From: Crinalium sp049646245
GTDB taxonomy: Bacteria > Cyanobacteriota > Cyanobacteriia > Cyanobacteriales > PCC-9333
DNA: 8,583 nucleotides
NCBI GenBank assembly: GCA_049646245.1
Contig: JBARVL010000603.1
Location: 1 to 8,583, forward strand
Reading direction: 5' to 3'
The notes beneath the pieces were generated by a model. It saw only the letters and a list, made by a program, of their open reading frames with translations, did no database searches and was not told the DNA's origin. Of this stretch, positions 1-6,828 are shown piece after piece. Position numbers and translations under genes: made by a program. The number at the start of each line of letters is the position of its first letter. Within the stretch, counting starts at the first letter, position 1.

Positions 1-81
1 TCCGATACCAACGAGTCAGAAGAAAATTCTACAGACTCACTACTAGATGAAGTTTGGAAGGATATGAATCCATCTTCTTGA
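1..81 (+). CDS. C-terminal end of an unidentified protein (partial)
   Basis: The first frame is open from the window edge to a TGA at 79-81 and encodes 26 residues ending LLDEVWKDMNPSS. The tail is acidic and rich in Ser, Asn, Asp and Glu (it starts SDTNESEENS), which looks like a disordered C-terminus. It is too short to assign a family. It lies on the same strand as tilS, 135 bp upstream, with an inverted repeat in between, so co-transcription is uncertain. The call rests only on the open frame and its plausible composition; a chance open frame of this length is possible. Confidence 0.5.
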   Translation, partial: SDTNESEENSTDSLLDEVWKDMNPSS

Positions 82-133
82 TAGGAAAATCAATACTGAA
101 GATTAACTAACACAATCAAATCTAGAAATATTG

Positions 134-188
134 CAGCGGTCAAATAGTAACTGTAAAATTCCAGCAGTTTATTGAATTTTGACCGCTG
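134..188. repeat. 11-bp inverted repeat in the spacer before tilS
   Basis: CAGCGGTCAAA at 134-144 is the exact reverse complement of TTTGACCGCTG at 178-188. Inside it, AACTG (149-153) pairs with CAGTT (165-169), giving a two-part stem with an internal loop. No T-run follows the right arm, so it is not a standard intrinsic terminator for the upstream gene. It could be an RNA structure, an operator-like site, or a remnant of a small palindromic repeat. The pairing is seen directly; the role is unknown. Confidence 0.6.
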
Positions 189-216
189 AATTTGTTAAAG
201 AAACTCTGTAATATTG

Positions 217-1287
217 ATGGTTAATCGTGCAGTTTGGACACCGCTTCATACACGAGTGCATCGCACTTTGAAACATCGCCAGTTATTGAAGCGGCAGGAA
301 AGTATATTAATCGCTGTTTCCGGTGGACAAGATTCGCTGTGCTTAACTAAGTTACTGCTAGATTTACAACTAAAATGGGGTTGGCAACTAGCTATAGCAC
401 ATTGCGATCATCGTTGGTCAAAAGATGCTGGAATCGCGGCTCATGTGGAACAAATTGCTCGTAACTGGCAGCTGCCGTTTTATCTGCAAACGGCAGATTA
501 TGTAACCGAGAGTGAGGGCGCAGCGAGAGAGTGGCGCTATCAAGCATTAACTAAAATTGCTGCTTCACACAGTTACCAATATATTGTCACAGGTCACACT
601 AAAAGCGATCGCGCTGAAACCCTAATCTATAACCTGATCCGAGGTGCTGGTGGTGATGGCTTACAAGCATTAACCTGGCAAAGGTTGCTAACACCAGAAT
701 TACAGTTAGTGCGCCCAATGTTAGAAGTTAGCCGCGCTGAAACTTTCCAGTTTTGTCAAGATTTCAAACTACCCATTTGGGAAGATGTATATAATCAAGA
801 CCTCAGCTACGCTCGTAATCGTATTCGTCAAGAGTTACTACCCTACTTACAAACTCACTTCAACCCACAAGTAGAGCAAGCTTTAGCCCAAACGGCTGAA
901 CTATTACGAGCAGACGTAGAATATTTAGAACAAGCGGCAAAAAACTTGCGATCGCAGGCAATGGCAATTACTCCTGAATCAATTAACCACACTCAACCAA
1001 ATTCCGATCTTGTAGATATGTACCCTAATACGTCTCTACGTTTGAATCGTATAGTATTGCGTGATGCACCTCTAGCACTACAACGTCGTGTGTTAAGGCA
1101 ATTCTTACAAGCTGCGTTATCTATAGCTCCTACTTTCCTTGAAATTGAACAACTAACATTTTTAATTACAGCCCCTAATCGCTCTCGAACATCCTCATTA
1201 CCAGGAGGGGCGATCGCCTCACCTAAAACTTCATTTTACGCAGAAGTTGAAGGTAACTGGATTACCATAAAAAAAACTAATTTATAA
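217..1287 (+). CDS. tilS: tRNA(Ile)-lysidine synthase TilS
   Basis: TilS ligates lysine to C34 of the CAU-anticodon tRNA-Ile using ATP. This changes its identity from Met to Ile and its decoding from AUG to AUA, an essential cytoplasmic step in most bacteria. The N-terminal half shows the PP-loop ATPase signature SGGQDS (residues 35-40). It also has the family motifs AHCDHRW (61-67), GHTKSDRAET (126-135) and ARNRIRQELLP (199-209). Residues of about 215-356 form the shorter C-terminal tRNA-binding part (LNRIVLRDAPLALQRRVLRQ). At 356 aa it lacks the extra C-terminal domain of the ~430-aa E. coli enzyme, like other compact TilS proteins. I start at ATG 217; a TTG immediately before it (214) is the alternative. 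No strong Shine-Dalgarno is visible. It converges on hmpF with 24 bp between the stops. Confidence 0.95.
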   Translation: MVNRAVWTPLHTRVHRTLKHRQLLKRQESILIAVSGGQDSLCLTKLLLDLQLKWGWQLAIAHCDHRWSKDAGIAAHVEQIARNWQLPFYLQTADYVTESEGAAREWRYQALTKIAASHSYQYIVTGHTKSDRAETLIYNLIRGAGGDGLQALTWQRLLTPELQLVRPMLEVSRAETFQFCQDFKLPIWEDVYNQDLSYARNRIRQELLPYLQTHFNPQVEQALAQTAELLRADVEYLEQAAKNLRSQAMAITPESINHTQPNSDLVDMYPNTSLRLNRIVLRDAPLALQRRVLRQFLQAALSIAPTFLEIEQLTFLITAPNRSRTSSLPGGAIASPKTSFYAEVEGNWITIKKTNL

Positions 1288-1311
1288 CTTTAATTGTTAA
1301 TTTAAATCTTG

Positions 1312-3057
1312 CTAAACACCCATAAAATTATTAAGCAGTTGTTGCATTTCATCAACTGTATGTACTTGATAATTGCCAGTTTCCTGAATGTGATTTAACT
1401 GACTTTCTATCGCCTCCAATTTTTGTCGTATCCAGTTAAGGTGATCTTGTGTATGTGGCAAAGTTTCTTGATAGAGATTTACTTTGCCCCTTAACTCTGC
1501 AACTGTAACCAACTGGTTTTGTAAATTCTGCTGGAGGGCTTGCAACTCATTTTTCCTTGCCTCCTGTTTACTGGTGCTGTCAGCAACTATTCCCTGTGCT
1601 TGTTCAATATTGGTAGTGATTTGAGCAATCTGGTTTTCCAGTTGTTGTAATTGTTCTTCAAGTTGTTGTCGCTGCGCCGCTAGCTGAGTCAATATTGGTT
1701 CTAAATCAATTTTTTGATTGTCAGAAGGGTTGACAACATTAATTCCTTGTCTTATTTGCAACACGCGAATATGTTGCTGGAAAATGTCTTCTCTTTCCGC
1801 TAAACTACTGCGTTGTGGCTTGAGAGTTTTATCGAGCAACTGATAGCCGTCTTGCTCGCTTGCTAACTCACTTTCAAGGGCAATGCGATCGTGTTCAGTA
1901 GATGAAGCAATCTGACTTTGTAATTGTGCGATCGTCTGACGCTTTTCGTTTAATTCCTCTTCTTGATCGTTGACAAAGCGTGCAAATTTATGTATTTCAT
2001 TCTGCAAATTTTGGACAATTGCTTCTAGTTCTCCTAAAGGTATTTTCTCCAATGCTTCTACATCAATTTTTTGGCTAACTTTGTTTTCATCTTGACCTGC
2101 TGTCAAACGGTGAATTTTTTGGTATATTTCCTCTTGATTTTGTAACTGTATCCGCAGCAGATTAGCTGATGCCTGTTTAACATCTAAAGCCTGTTGCTGG
2201 AGTTGTAAATTAGTGCGCGTTTCTTCAAGAGATGCTTGTCCTTGCTGCAATTCACTAGAGCGATTTTGCACATCTTGTTGAGCATGATCAACTTCAGCTT
2301 GCATCTGTTGAGCGGCAGCCGTTTGTTCTTGAAGTTGTTGCCAGTTGTAATTTAGTACTGCTTGCTGATTATTGACTAATTCAAAAGCCAGATGTAGTTG
2401 TTCCCGTAGGGCATCTGTTGGTGCGATCGCACTTGCTATACGATTAATTAATTCCTGAATTAAACTTACCTGTTGGGCATCTAAACCTGCTGATTGTTCA
2501 ACCTCTGCTCTGCGTTCATCTAAACGTTGCTGCTGTATCTGTAATTGTTGCCAAGCTGCATCCAACTGTTGACGGTTACGCTCAAGTTCTTGTTTTAAAT
2601 TATTACTTTCTGAACGCGAATTATTAATTTCCTGGCGTTCCCGCTCTAGACGTTCAAATTCTTCCTCAACTTCTTGCAGTTGTTCTAAGCGTCTTTCCAT
2701 TTCGATTTGACGCCGATTTAGTTCCTGGCTTTGATAAGTCAGAGACTGCTTCCACTGCTCAATTTCTTCTTCTTCCTTTTTAGACTTTTCTAGTTGCCGA
2801 GAGAAATTTTGCAAGATATTGACTAACTGACGGCTTGCCTCCGTTAGCGGGCGTTGTATCTGTCGATTAGTACCTAAATCTGCCAGCACCAAAACCCCCG
2901 CACTATAACTATTAGCTTCATCGGGAGCAGGAATTACTTCTTCACCAGGCACAGCAGTCCAACTCTGGTCAGTTCGCTGACCAGCCAGCAGTTTCAGTTC
3001 TGTTTTAGTGCCACTAATAAAACTTGTCTTTTTTTGTACTTCTGCTAGATACAGCAC
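1312..3057 (-). CDS. hmpF: HmpF-like coiled-coil pilus motility/taxis protein
   Basis: This 581-aa cytoplasmic protein has a small N-terminal globular part (about residues 1-75, MLYLAEVQKKTSFISG then a segment with GEEVIPAPDEA and GVLVLADL). Almost continuous coiled coil rich in Gln, Glu and Leu follows to about residue 565. No signal peptide or membrane segment is visible. The N-terminus matches my memory of cyanobacterial HmpF, which in Nostoc punctiforme is needed for type IV pilus motility of hormogonia and for phototaxis, and acts with the pilus machinery; that is family knowledge, not seen here. The start is GTG at 3057, supported by AAGAGGA at 3066-3072 (9 nt from GAGG to start). The chemotaxis-like hmpA-E genes are not adjacent: tilS lies downstream and a 456-bp gap upstream. 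Coiled coils attract false similarity, so the N-terminal block carries the call. Confidence 0.82.
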   Translation of the reverse strand: MLYLAEVQKKTSFISGTKTELKLLAGQRTDQSWTAVPGEEVIPAPDEANSYSAGVLVLADLGTNRQIQRPLTEASRQLVNILQNFSRQLEKSKKEEEEIEQWKQSLTYQSQELNRRQIEMERRLEQLQEVEEEFERLERERQEINNSRSESNNLKQELERNRQQLDAAWQQLQIQQQRLDERRAEVEQSAGLDAQQVSLIQELINRIASAIAPTDALREQLHLAFELVNNQQAVLNYNWQQLQEQTAAAQQMQAEVDHAQQDVQNRSSELQQGQASLEETRTNLQLQQQALDVKQASANLLRIQLQNQEEIYQKIHRLTAGQDENKVSQKIDVEALEKIPLGELEAIVQNLQNEIHKFARFVNDQEEELNEKRQTIAQLQSQIASSTEHDRIALESELASEQDGYQLLDKTLKPQRSSLAEREDIFQQHIRVLQIRQGINVVNPSDNQKIDLEPILTQLAAQRQQLEEQLQQLENQIAQITTNIEQAQGIVADSTSKQEARKNELQALQQNLQNQLVTVAELRGKVNLYQETLPHTQDHLNWIRQKLEAIESQLNHIQETGNYQVHTVDEMQQLLNNFMGV

Positions 3058-3091
3058 ACTGATAATCCTCTTGATGTATTTTGTCGTTCCA

Positions 3092-3104
3092 ACGCCAAGG
3101 GCGT
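3092..3104 (-). promoter_or_regulatory. Small hairpin in the hmpF leader
   Basis: ACGCC (3092-3096) and GGCGT (3100-3104) form a 5-bp GC-rich stem with a 3-nt loop, 35 nt upstream of the hmpF GTG. On the minus strand it reads ACGCCCTTGGCGT and shares the string CCTTGGCGT with the tandem repeat at 7531-7555. It may be a fragment of the same repeat family or simply a leader hairpin. No function can be assigned from sequence. Confidence 0.35.
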
Positions 3105-3396
3105 GTTGTTATGAGCTAGTATCTTTAGGATCAACTTTTTATTTTGATCTGGTTTAATCAGCGCGATCGCATATTAAGAAAGATAAAATTGGTAGAGATG
3201 AGCAGCCTTTTCTTCTCGAAATTAGCCATGACTTTAAAGCAGGTAATTTTTAAAATTAATCTCTAACTGTTACATAAAGTTAATAAACATTTTCATTACC
3301 TATCGTTCAAGACTAATAATCTAACTCTCTACAATTAACACCTATACCGTAGTTTAAATATAAATTGACTCTTATGGTCTGTATATTGTTAACGCT

Positions 3397-3456
3397 GGTA
3401 AAAGCAATCAACCTAGACTTTTCTTTACATTTACTCTAGCATAATTAGCTTTTACC
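3397..3456. repeat. Nested 9-bp inverted repeat beside the ilvB terminator
   Basis: GGTAAAAGC (3397-3405) is the exact reverse complement of GCTTTTACC (3448-3456). Within it CTAGA (3413-3417) pairs with TCTAG (3435-3439). Together they could fold into a two-stage hairpin of about 60 nt. It lies 4 bp from the terminator palindrome. On the plus strand a TATATT hexamer at 3382-3387 sits just upstream, so a short plus-strand transcript of about 100 nt ending at the palindrome is conceivable. On the minus strand it would lie beyond the ilvB terminator. Confidence 0.5.
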
Positions 3457-3460
3457 CTAA

Positions 3461-3492
3461 TTAAAGAGACGCGAGTACTCGCGCCTCTTTAA
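3461..3492 (-). terminator. Palindromic intrinsic terminator of ilvB, possibly bidirectional
   Basis: TTAAAGAG (3461-3468) pairs with CTCTTTAA (3485-3492), and the centre CGCGAGTACTCGCG (3470-3483) is a perfect 14-bp palindrome. Only position 3469 against 3484 is mismatched. The stem begins 21 nt beyond the ilvB stop and has a GC-rich core, with TCTCTTTAATTA on the 3' side in the ilvB direction. Because it is symmetrical it would also offer a CTCTTT tail to plus-strand transcripts. Confidence 0.75.
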
Positions 3493-3513
3493 AATCCACT
3501 CATTTTCTGCAAT

Positions 3514-5376
3514 TTACAACTTCGTCCCGCATTCAGGACAGAAATTATTGCTCTGCACGTTTTTAGCTCCACAATTACTACAGTAAGTTAACTTTGTAGC
3601 TTCCAGCTTGCTGCGTTTTGGTAAGCCAATCATCTGTGCGTTGCTCTTACCAGGCGCAACCATTGGATAACAGTTTTCATCTTTCTTAACGTGAGCATCC
3701 AACAATACTGGACCATCGTGGGCTAACATTTCTGCGATCGCATCTTTCAACTCTTCGCGAGAGTGAATCCGCATCCCCTTAATCCCAAACGCTTGCGCCA
3801 GCAGCACAAAGTCTGGTTGACCAACTTCCATATTTGAGGAAGAGTAACGTTGCTCATAGAAAGCTTCTTGCCACTGCCGCACCATTCCCTGCCAAGTATT
3901 ATTAATAATAATAGTCTTGACATTAATGCCATGCTGTGCTAAAGTCCCCAACTCTTGAAGATTCATTTGGAAACTAGCATCACCGCTAATACAGATTACC
4001 TGTTCATTAGGTAACGCTACCTTAGCCCCCATCGCCGCAGGTAAGCCAAAGCCCATTGTGCCTAAACCCGCGCTAGAAATCCAGCGACGAGGTCCATTTT
4101 TCAAAAATTGGGCTGACCACATTTGGTGTTGTCCTACATCCGTTGTGTAGTATGCCATAGGTGCAAGCTTTCCAACTTCCGCAATTACTTCTTGAGGTGA
4201 AAGCACATCAGGATATTGAGGAGCAATTAAGGGATAATCTTCCCGCCAATTCCCAATACGTTGCCGCCAAGCTTGCGTCTGTGTTGAATCAGCAGAAATG
4301 CTTATTTCATGGCAACGGCGCAGCAAATCCATCAAAACTTGACGGACATCTCCCACAATGGGAACATCAGGAGCGCGGTTTTTACCGACTTCAGCCGGAT
4401 CGATATCAATATGAATTACCTTGGCGCGGGCAGCAAACTCGTCCAACTTTCCGGTTACGCGATCGTCAAAACGTGCGCCCACAGCTATTAGCAAATCGCA
4501 CTCAGTCACAGCAAAGTTAGCATAAGCTGTACCGTGCATCCCCAACATTCCCAAAGCCAAGGAATTGTTTTCGTCAAACACACCCTTACCCATCAAGGTG
4601 GTGGTGACTGGAATTTGGAATAGTTCGGCTAGTTGTTGAATTTCTGCATGGGCATTGGATGCGATCGCACCTCCACCAACATACAGCAATGGCTGTTTGC
4701 TTTCCCGAATTAAATTAACTGCTTGATTAATCTGCCGAGGATTTCCCTTAACTGTAGGACGATATCCCGGCAACTTTATATCTTCTGGTTCTACAGGGAT
4801 ATAATCAAATTCTTCTAACCCTACATCTTTGGGAACATCAATTAATACAGGACCTGGACGACCAGAACTAGCAATATGGAAAGCTTCTGCCACAATTCGC
4901 GACATATCACGAGGATCGCGCACTACATAAGAGTGCTTAACAATTGGCAGAGTTATTCCATAGATATCTGTTTCTTGGAAAGCATCCGTACCAATGGAAG
5001 CACGACCAACTTGACCAGTAACGATCACCATTGGAATTGAGTCCATCTGAGCAGTTGCTATACCTGTAACCAGATTAGTAGCCCCAGGACCAGAGGTAGC
5101 GAAGCAGACACCGACTTTACCTGTAGCACGAGCATAACCATCAGCCGCGTGTGCCGCTCCCTGCTCGTGTCTAACTAGAATATGCTTAATACCACCTGTT
5201 GCTTCTGCTTTGAATAATTCGTCGTAAATCGGCAGGATTGCGCCACCAGGATAGCCAAAAATATGCTCAACCCCGTTTCGCTTTAAACTGTCAATCAGTG
5301 CATATCCGCCTGTCTGGCGAGTGCTGGCTTTTGCAGGGGCTTCTCTTACTGTTTCAGAGATGCTAATTGAACGCAC
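3514..5376 (-). CDS. ilvB: Acetolactate synthase large subunit with C-terminal zinc ribbon
   Basis: IlvB joins two pyruvates to 2-acetolactate, or pyruvate and 2-oxobutyrate to 2-aceto-2-hydroxybutyrate: the first common step of Val, Leu and Ile synthesis, using ThDP, Mg and FAD. Domains in order are the N-terminal ThDP Pyr domain (about 22-190) with catalytic Glu71 in RHEQGAAH, the central FAD-type domain (about 212-350), and the ThDP PP domain (about 395-565) with GDAS 465-468 to NN 492-493. The RQWQE motif (500-504) places Trp502 at the conserved herbicide-site tryptophan. Residues of about 588-620 add a zinc ribbon, C599-x2-C602-x10-C613-x2-C616. The start is GTG, with GAGG (5384-5387) 7 nt upstream and an in-frame TAA two codons before it. 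No ilvN small subunit is adjacent. A strong terminator follows. Confidence 0.97.
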   Translation of the reverse strand: MRSISISETVREAPAKASTRQTGGYALIDSLKRNGVEHIFGYPGGAILPIYDELFKAEATGGIKHILVRHEQGAAHAADGYARATGKVGVCFATSGPGATNLVTGIATAQMDSIPMVIVTGQVGRASIGTDAFQETDIYGITLPIVKHSYVVRDPRDMSRIVAEAFHIASSGRPGPVLIDVPKDVGLEEFDYIPVEPEDIKLPGYRPTVKGNPRQINQAVNLIRESKQPLLYVGGGAIASNAHAEIQQLAELFQIPVTTTLMGKGVFDENNSLALGMLGMHGTAYANFAVTECDLLIAVGARFDDRVTGKLDEFAARAKVIHIDIDPAEVGKNRAPDVPIVGDVRQVLMDLLRRCHEISISADSTQTQAWRQRIGNWREDYPLIAPQYPDVLSPQEVIAEVGKLAPMAYYTTDVGQHQMWSAQFLKNGPRRWISSAGLGTMGFGLPAAMGAKVALPNEQVICISGDASFQMNLQELGTLAQHGINVKTIIINNTWQGMVRQWQEAFYEQRYSSSNMEVGQPDFVLLAQAFGIKGMRIHSREELKDAIAEMLAHDGPVLLDAHVKKDENCYPMVAPGKSNAQMIGLPKRSKLEATKLTYCSNCGAKNVQSNNFCPECGTKL

Positions 5377-5383
5377 GCTTTAA

Positions 5384-5387
5384 CCTC
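5384..5387 (-). promoter_or_regulatory. Shine-Dalgarno site fixing the ilvB GTG start
   Basis: GAGG on the minus strand lies 7 nt before the GTG at 5376. An in-frame TAA at 5380-5382 rules out any longer start, so the unusual GTG is the natural initiation codon. The site overlaps a weak inverted repeat (TTAAC 5380-5384 with GTTAA 5396-5400) that could partly mask it. Confidence 0.7.
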
Positions 5388-5476
5388 ACAAAATAGTTAA
5401 CTTTAAATCGGAAATTTTATTTAATTACGTCTTAAGGATGATTAGTATTTAAGTCTAGTCCTGATACACCATCACT

Positions 5477-5518
5477 GTCGATAGGTTAATTAAAAAATTA
5501 TCTTCTTATCGACTAACC
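5477..5518 (-). repeat. Crossed inverted repeats between the MFS gene and ilvB
   Basis: GTCGATA (5477-5483) pairs with TATCGAC (5507-5513). The adjoining GGTTA (5484-5488) is complementary to TAACC (5514-5518). The two pairings cross each other, so as RNA they could form either a 7-bp hairpin or a pseudoknot, but not a single simple stem. It lies about 20 nt past the MFS stop and about 100 nt before ilvB. A T-run occurs inside the loop rather than after the stem, so terminator function is doubtful. Confidence 0.4.
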
Positions 5519-5534
5519 ACAGGTATAGCTTTCT

Positions 5535-6791
5535 TTATAAGACATCTTGTAAAACTTGGCGGGTGCTGTACCAAGCCCAAAGTCCTCCCAAGCTGACGAT
5601 GATACTCATACTTAAGAGTACAACCCGTAGACCAAATTGATCGGTCAATGGACCAGCGATCGCCAGAGGTAAACTTAATGCAATATTAACTATATTATTC
5701 TGAAAACCAAATACTTTGCCACGCATATCTTCAGGTGTTTGTTGCTGAATTAAGGTTTGCATCGGAACACCAATCAGGGAAGCGCCTAAACCTAACAAGC
5801 CACTAAGAGCCAAACCGAGCCACAGTTGCTCAGTAAATGTGAATGCCCCTAACACAAAACCCATGCTCAAAAAGCCGATTAACGGTAACGGTTTGTTATG
5901 GAAGCGATCGCCCCAATGCCCCAAAATAGCAGCACCAAATATCATTCCCACCCCTGCGGCTGCTAATAAAAAACCAAATTGCGTTTCCTTTAGCCCAATT
6001 TCTTGTGCCAAATTGATTGCCAACACTGTTAAAGCAGCAAACGCTGAGTAAAGAATTGTTAACTGTAACATCGCGTTACTTACTAAACGATTTTTGCGGA
6101 GATATTTTAGCCCTGCTTTGAAATCACTCCAGGGGTGAACGGCAACTAAAGGATTTGCCTTTCTCTGCTCTTTGAAGGGAATTAAATAAAGTAAACCTGC
6201 GGCTAATACATACAACACCCCGACAGTTATTTCTTGCCCGTACTCTCCACCCAAAGATTCAGCCAAGCTTAACAAAGGTTCCCCCACTGCAAAACCAACA
6301 ATCATTGAACCGAGCATCGTCGTAGTAAATAAAGCATTTGCAGACATCAAGTTTTCATGCTTGACTAACAAGGGAATTGCTGCCTGTTCTGCGGGTGCAA
6401 AAAATTGAGTGAGTATAGATTCCGAAAAACCAATAATTAATAGAATTAAAAACTGCTTAGGTAGTAGGGGCATTATTAGAACTAATAGCCCCCTCATTAA
6501 ATTAGTCACCCACATAATTTGTCGCTTATCAAAGCGATCGACAAAAATACCTGCTGCTGAACCAAAGAAAATTGCTGGTAGTGTTACAACGACCATCAAC
6601 ACTGACCGCATCGAATTTTTCAAAGCTACTGGTGATTTATAATCGACCAGTAGCGCAATCAGCAAAATGAAGAAAATCTTATCCGCTACTTGGGATAATA
6701 TCTGTCCACTCCAAAGCGTGAGAAAAGGTCGATTCTTGAACAGAGCGTTAAAACCACGACGAGAAGCTGTGGAGGGGTCAGTTGGCAACAT
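5535..6791 (-). CDS. MFS transporter, EntS/DHA3-like exporter
   Basis: This is a 418-aa inner-membrane protein of the major facilitator superfamily. Hydrophobic segments occur throughout from about residue 22 to 408, consistent with about 12 helices. The loop after helix 2 has the family pattern AGIFVDRFDKRQ (80-91), repeated in weaker form as GHWGDRFHNK (291-300) in the second half. FFAPAEQAAIPLLV (130-143) and QQTPEDMRGKVFGF (350-363) are typical of the MFS_3/DHA3 branch that includes the enterobactin exporter EntS and macrolide-efflux proteins. The substrate cannot be read from sequence. The ATG at 6791 is the only reasonable start; no clear Shine-Dalgarno is seen, which suits translation coupled to the gene ending 37 nt upstream. 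It is probably co-transcribed with that hydrolase-like gene. Confidence 0.9.
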   Translation of the reverse strand: MLPTDPSTASRRGFNALFKNRPFLTLWSGQILSQVADKIFFILLIALLVDYKSPVALKNSMRSVLMVVVTLPAIFFGSAAGIFVDRFDKRQIMWVTNLMRGLLVLIMPLLPKQFLILLIIGFSESILTQFFAPAEQAAIPLLVKHENLMSANALFTTTMLGSMIVGFAVGEPLLSLAESLGGEYGQEITVGVLYVLAAGLLYLIPFKEQRKANPLVAVHPWSDFKAGLKYLRKNRLVSNAMLQLTILYSAFAALTVLAINLAQEIGLKETQFGFLLAAAGVGMIFGAAILGHWGDRFHNKPLPLIGFLSMGFVLGAFTFTEQLWLGLALSGLLGLGASLIGVPMQTLIQQQTPEDMRGKVFGFQNNIVNIALSLPLAIAGPLTDQFGLRVVLLSMSIIVSLGGLWAWYSTRQVLQDVL

Positions 6792-6828
6792 GGGTGAGGT
6801 GTAAATGTGAGGATTCAGCAGTGAGAAG

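Larger units (their letters stand above)
3058..3513. other. 456-bp gap between hmpF and ilvB: leader, repeats, terminator
   Basis: No convincing protein gene lies here. Nearest hmpF are its Shine-Dalgarno (3066-3072), a small hairpin ACGCC/GGCGT (3092-3096 with 3100-3104), and a GATACT hexamer on the minus strand (3118-3123) that could be a -10 box or part of a hormogonium-type promoter. An inverted repeat GATCAA/TTGATC (3129-3134 with 3144-3149) and a HIP1 site (3163-3170) follow. The stretch 3200-3390 is AT-rich with nothing I can name. The right end holds a nested inverted repeat (3397-3456) and the palindromic terminator of ilvB (3461-3492). Transcription of hmpF must start within this region or upstream, because the terminator separates it from ilvB. 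Confidence 0.6.

Noticed and set aside
1288..1311. Terminator between tilS and hmpF
   Set aside because: The 24-bp gap is almost purely A and T with no GC-paired stem; any 3' ends must form by another route or inside the opposing genes.
3198..3266. 22-codon plus-strand frame starting MSSLFFSKLAM in the hmpF-ilvB gap
   Set aside because: It has no Shine-Dalgarno or promoter, and the length is within chance expectation for AT-rich DNA.
3747..3932. 61-codon minus-strand open frame
   Set aside because: It overlaps ilvB in another frame on the same strand and is a shadow of it.
4161..4520. 119-codon plus-strand open frame, with a 60-codon frame within it
   Set aside because: Both lie fully antisense to the well-supported ilvB; composition and sequence resemble no protein family.
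5377..5534. Attenuator leader peptide for ilvB
   Set aside because: I read the minus strand for short frames rich in Ile, Val or Leu codons and found none; only a five-codon MVYQD frame is present.
5839..6642. Plus-strand open frames of 70 and 77 codons
   Set aside because: Both are antisense to the MFS gene; such frames arise easily opposite membrane-protein codons, and neither has a plausible start signal.
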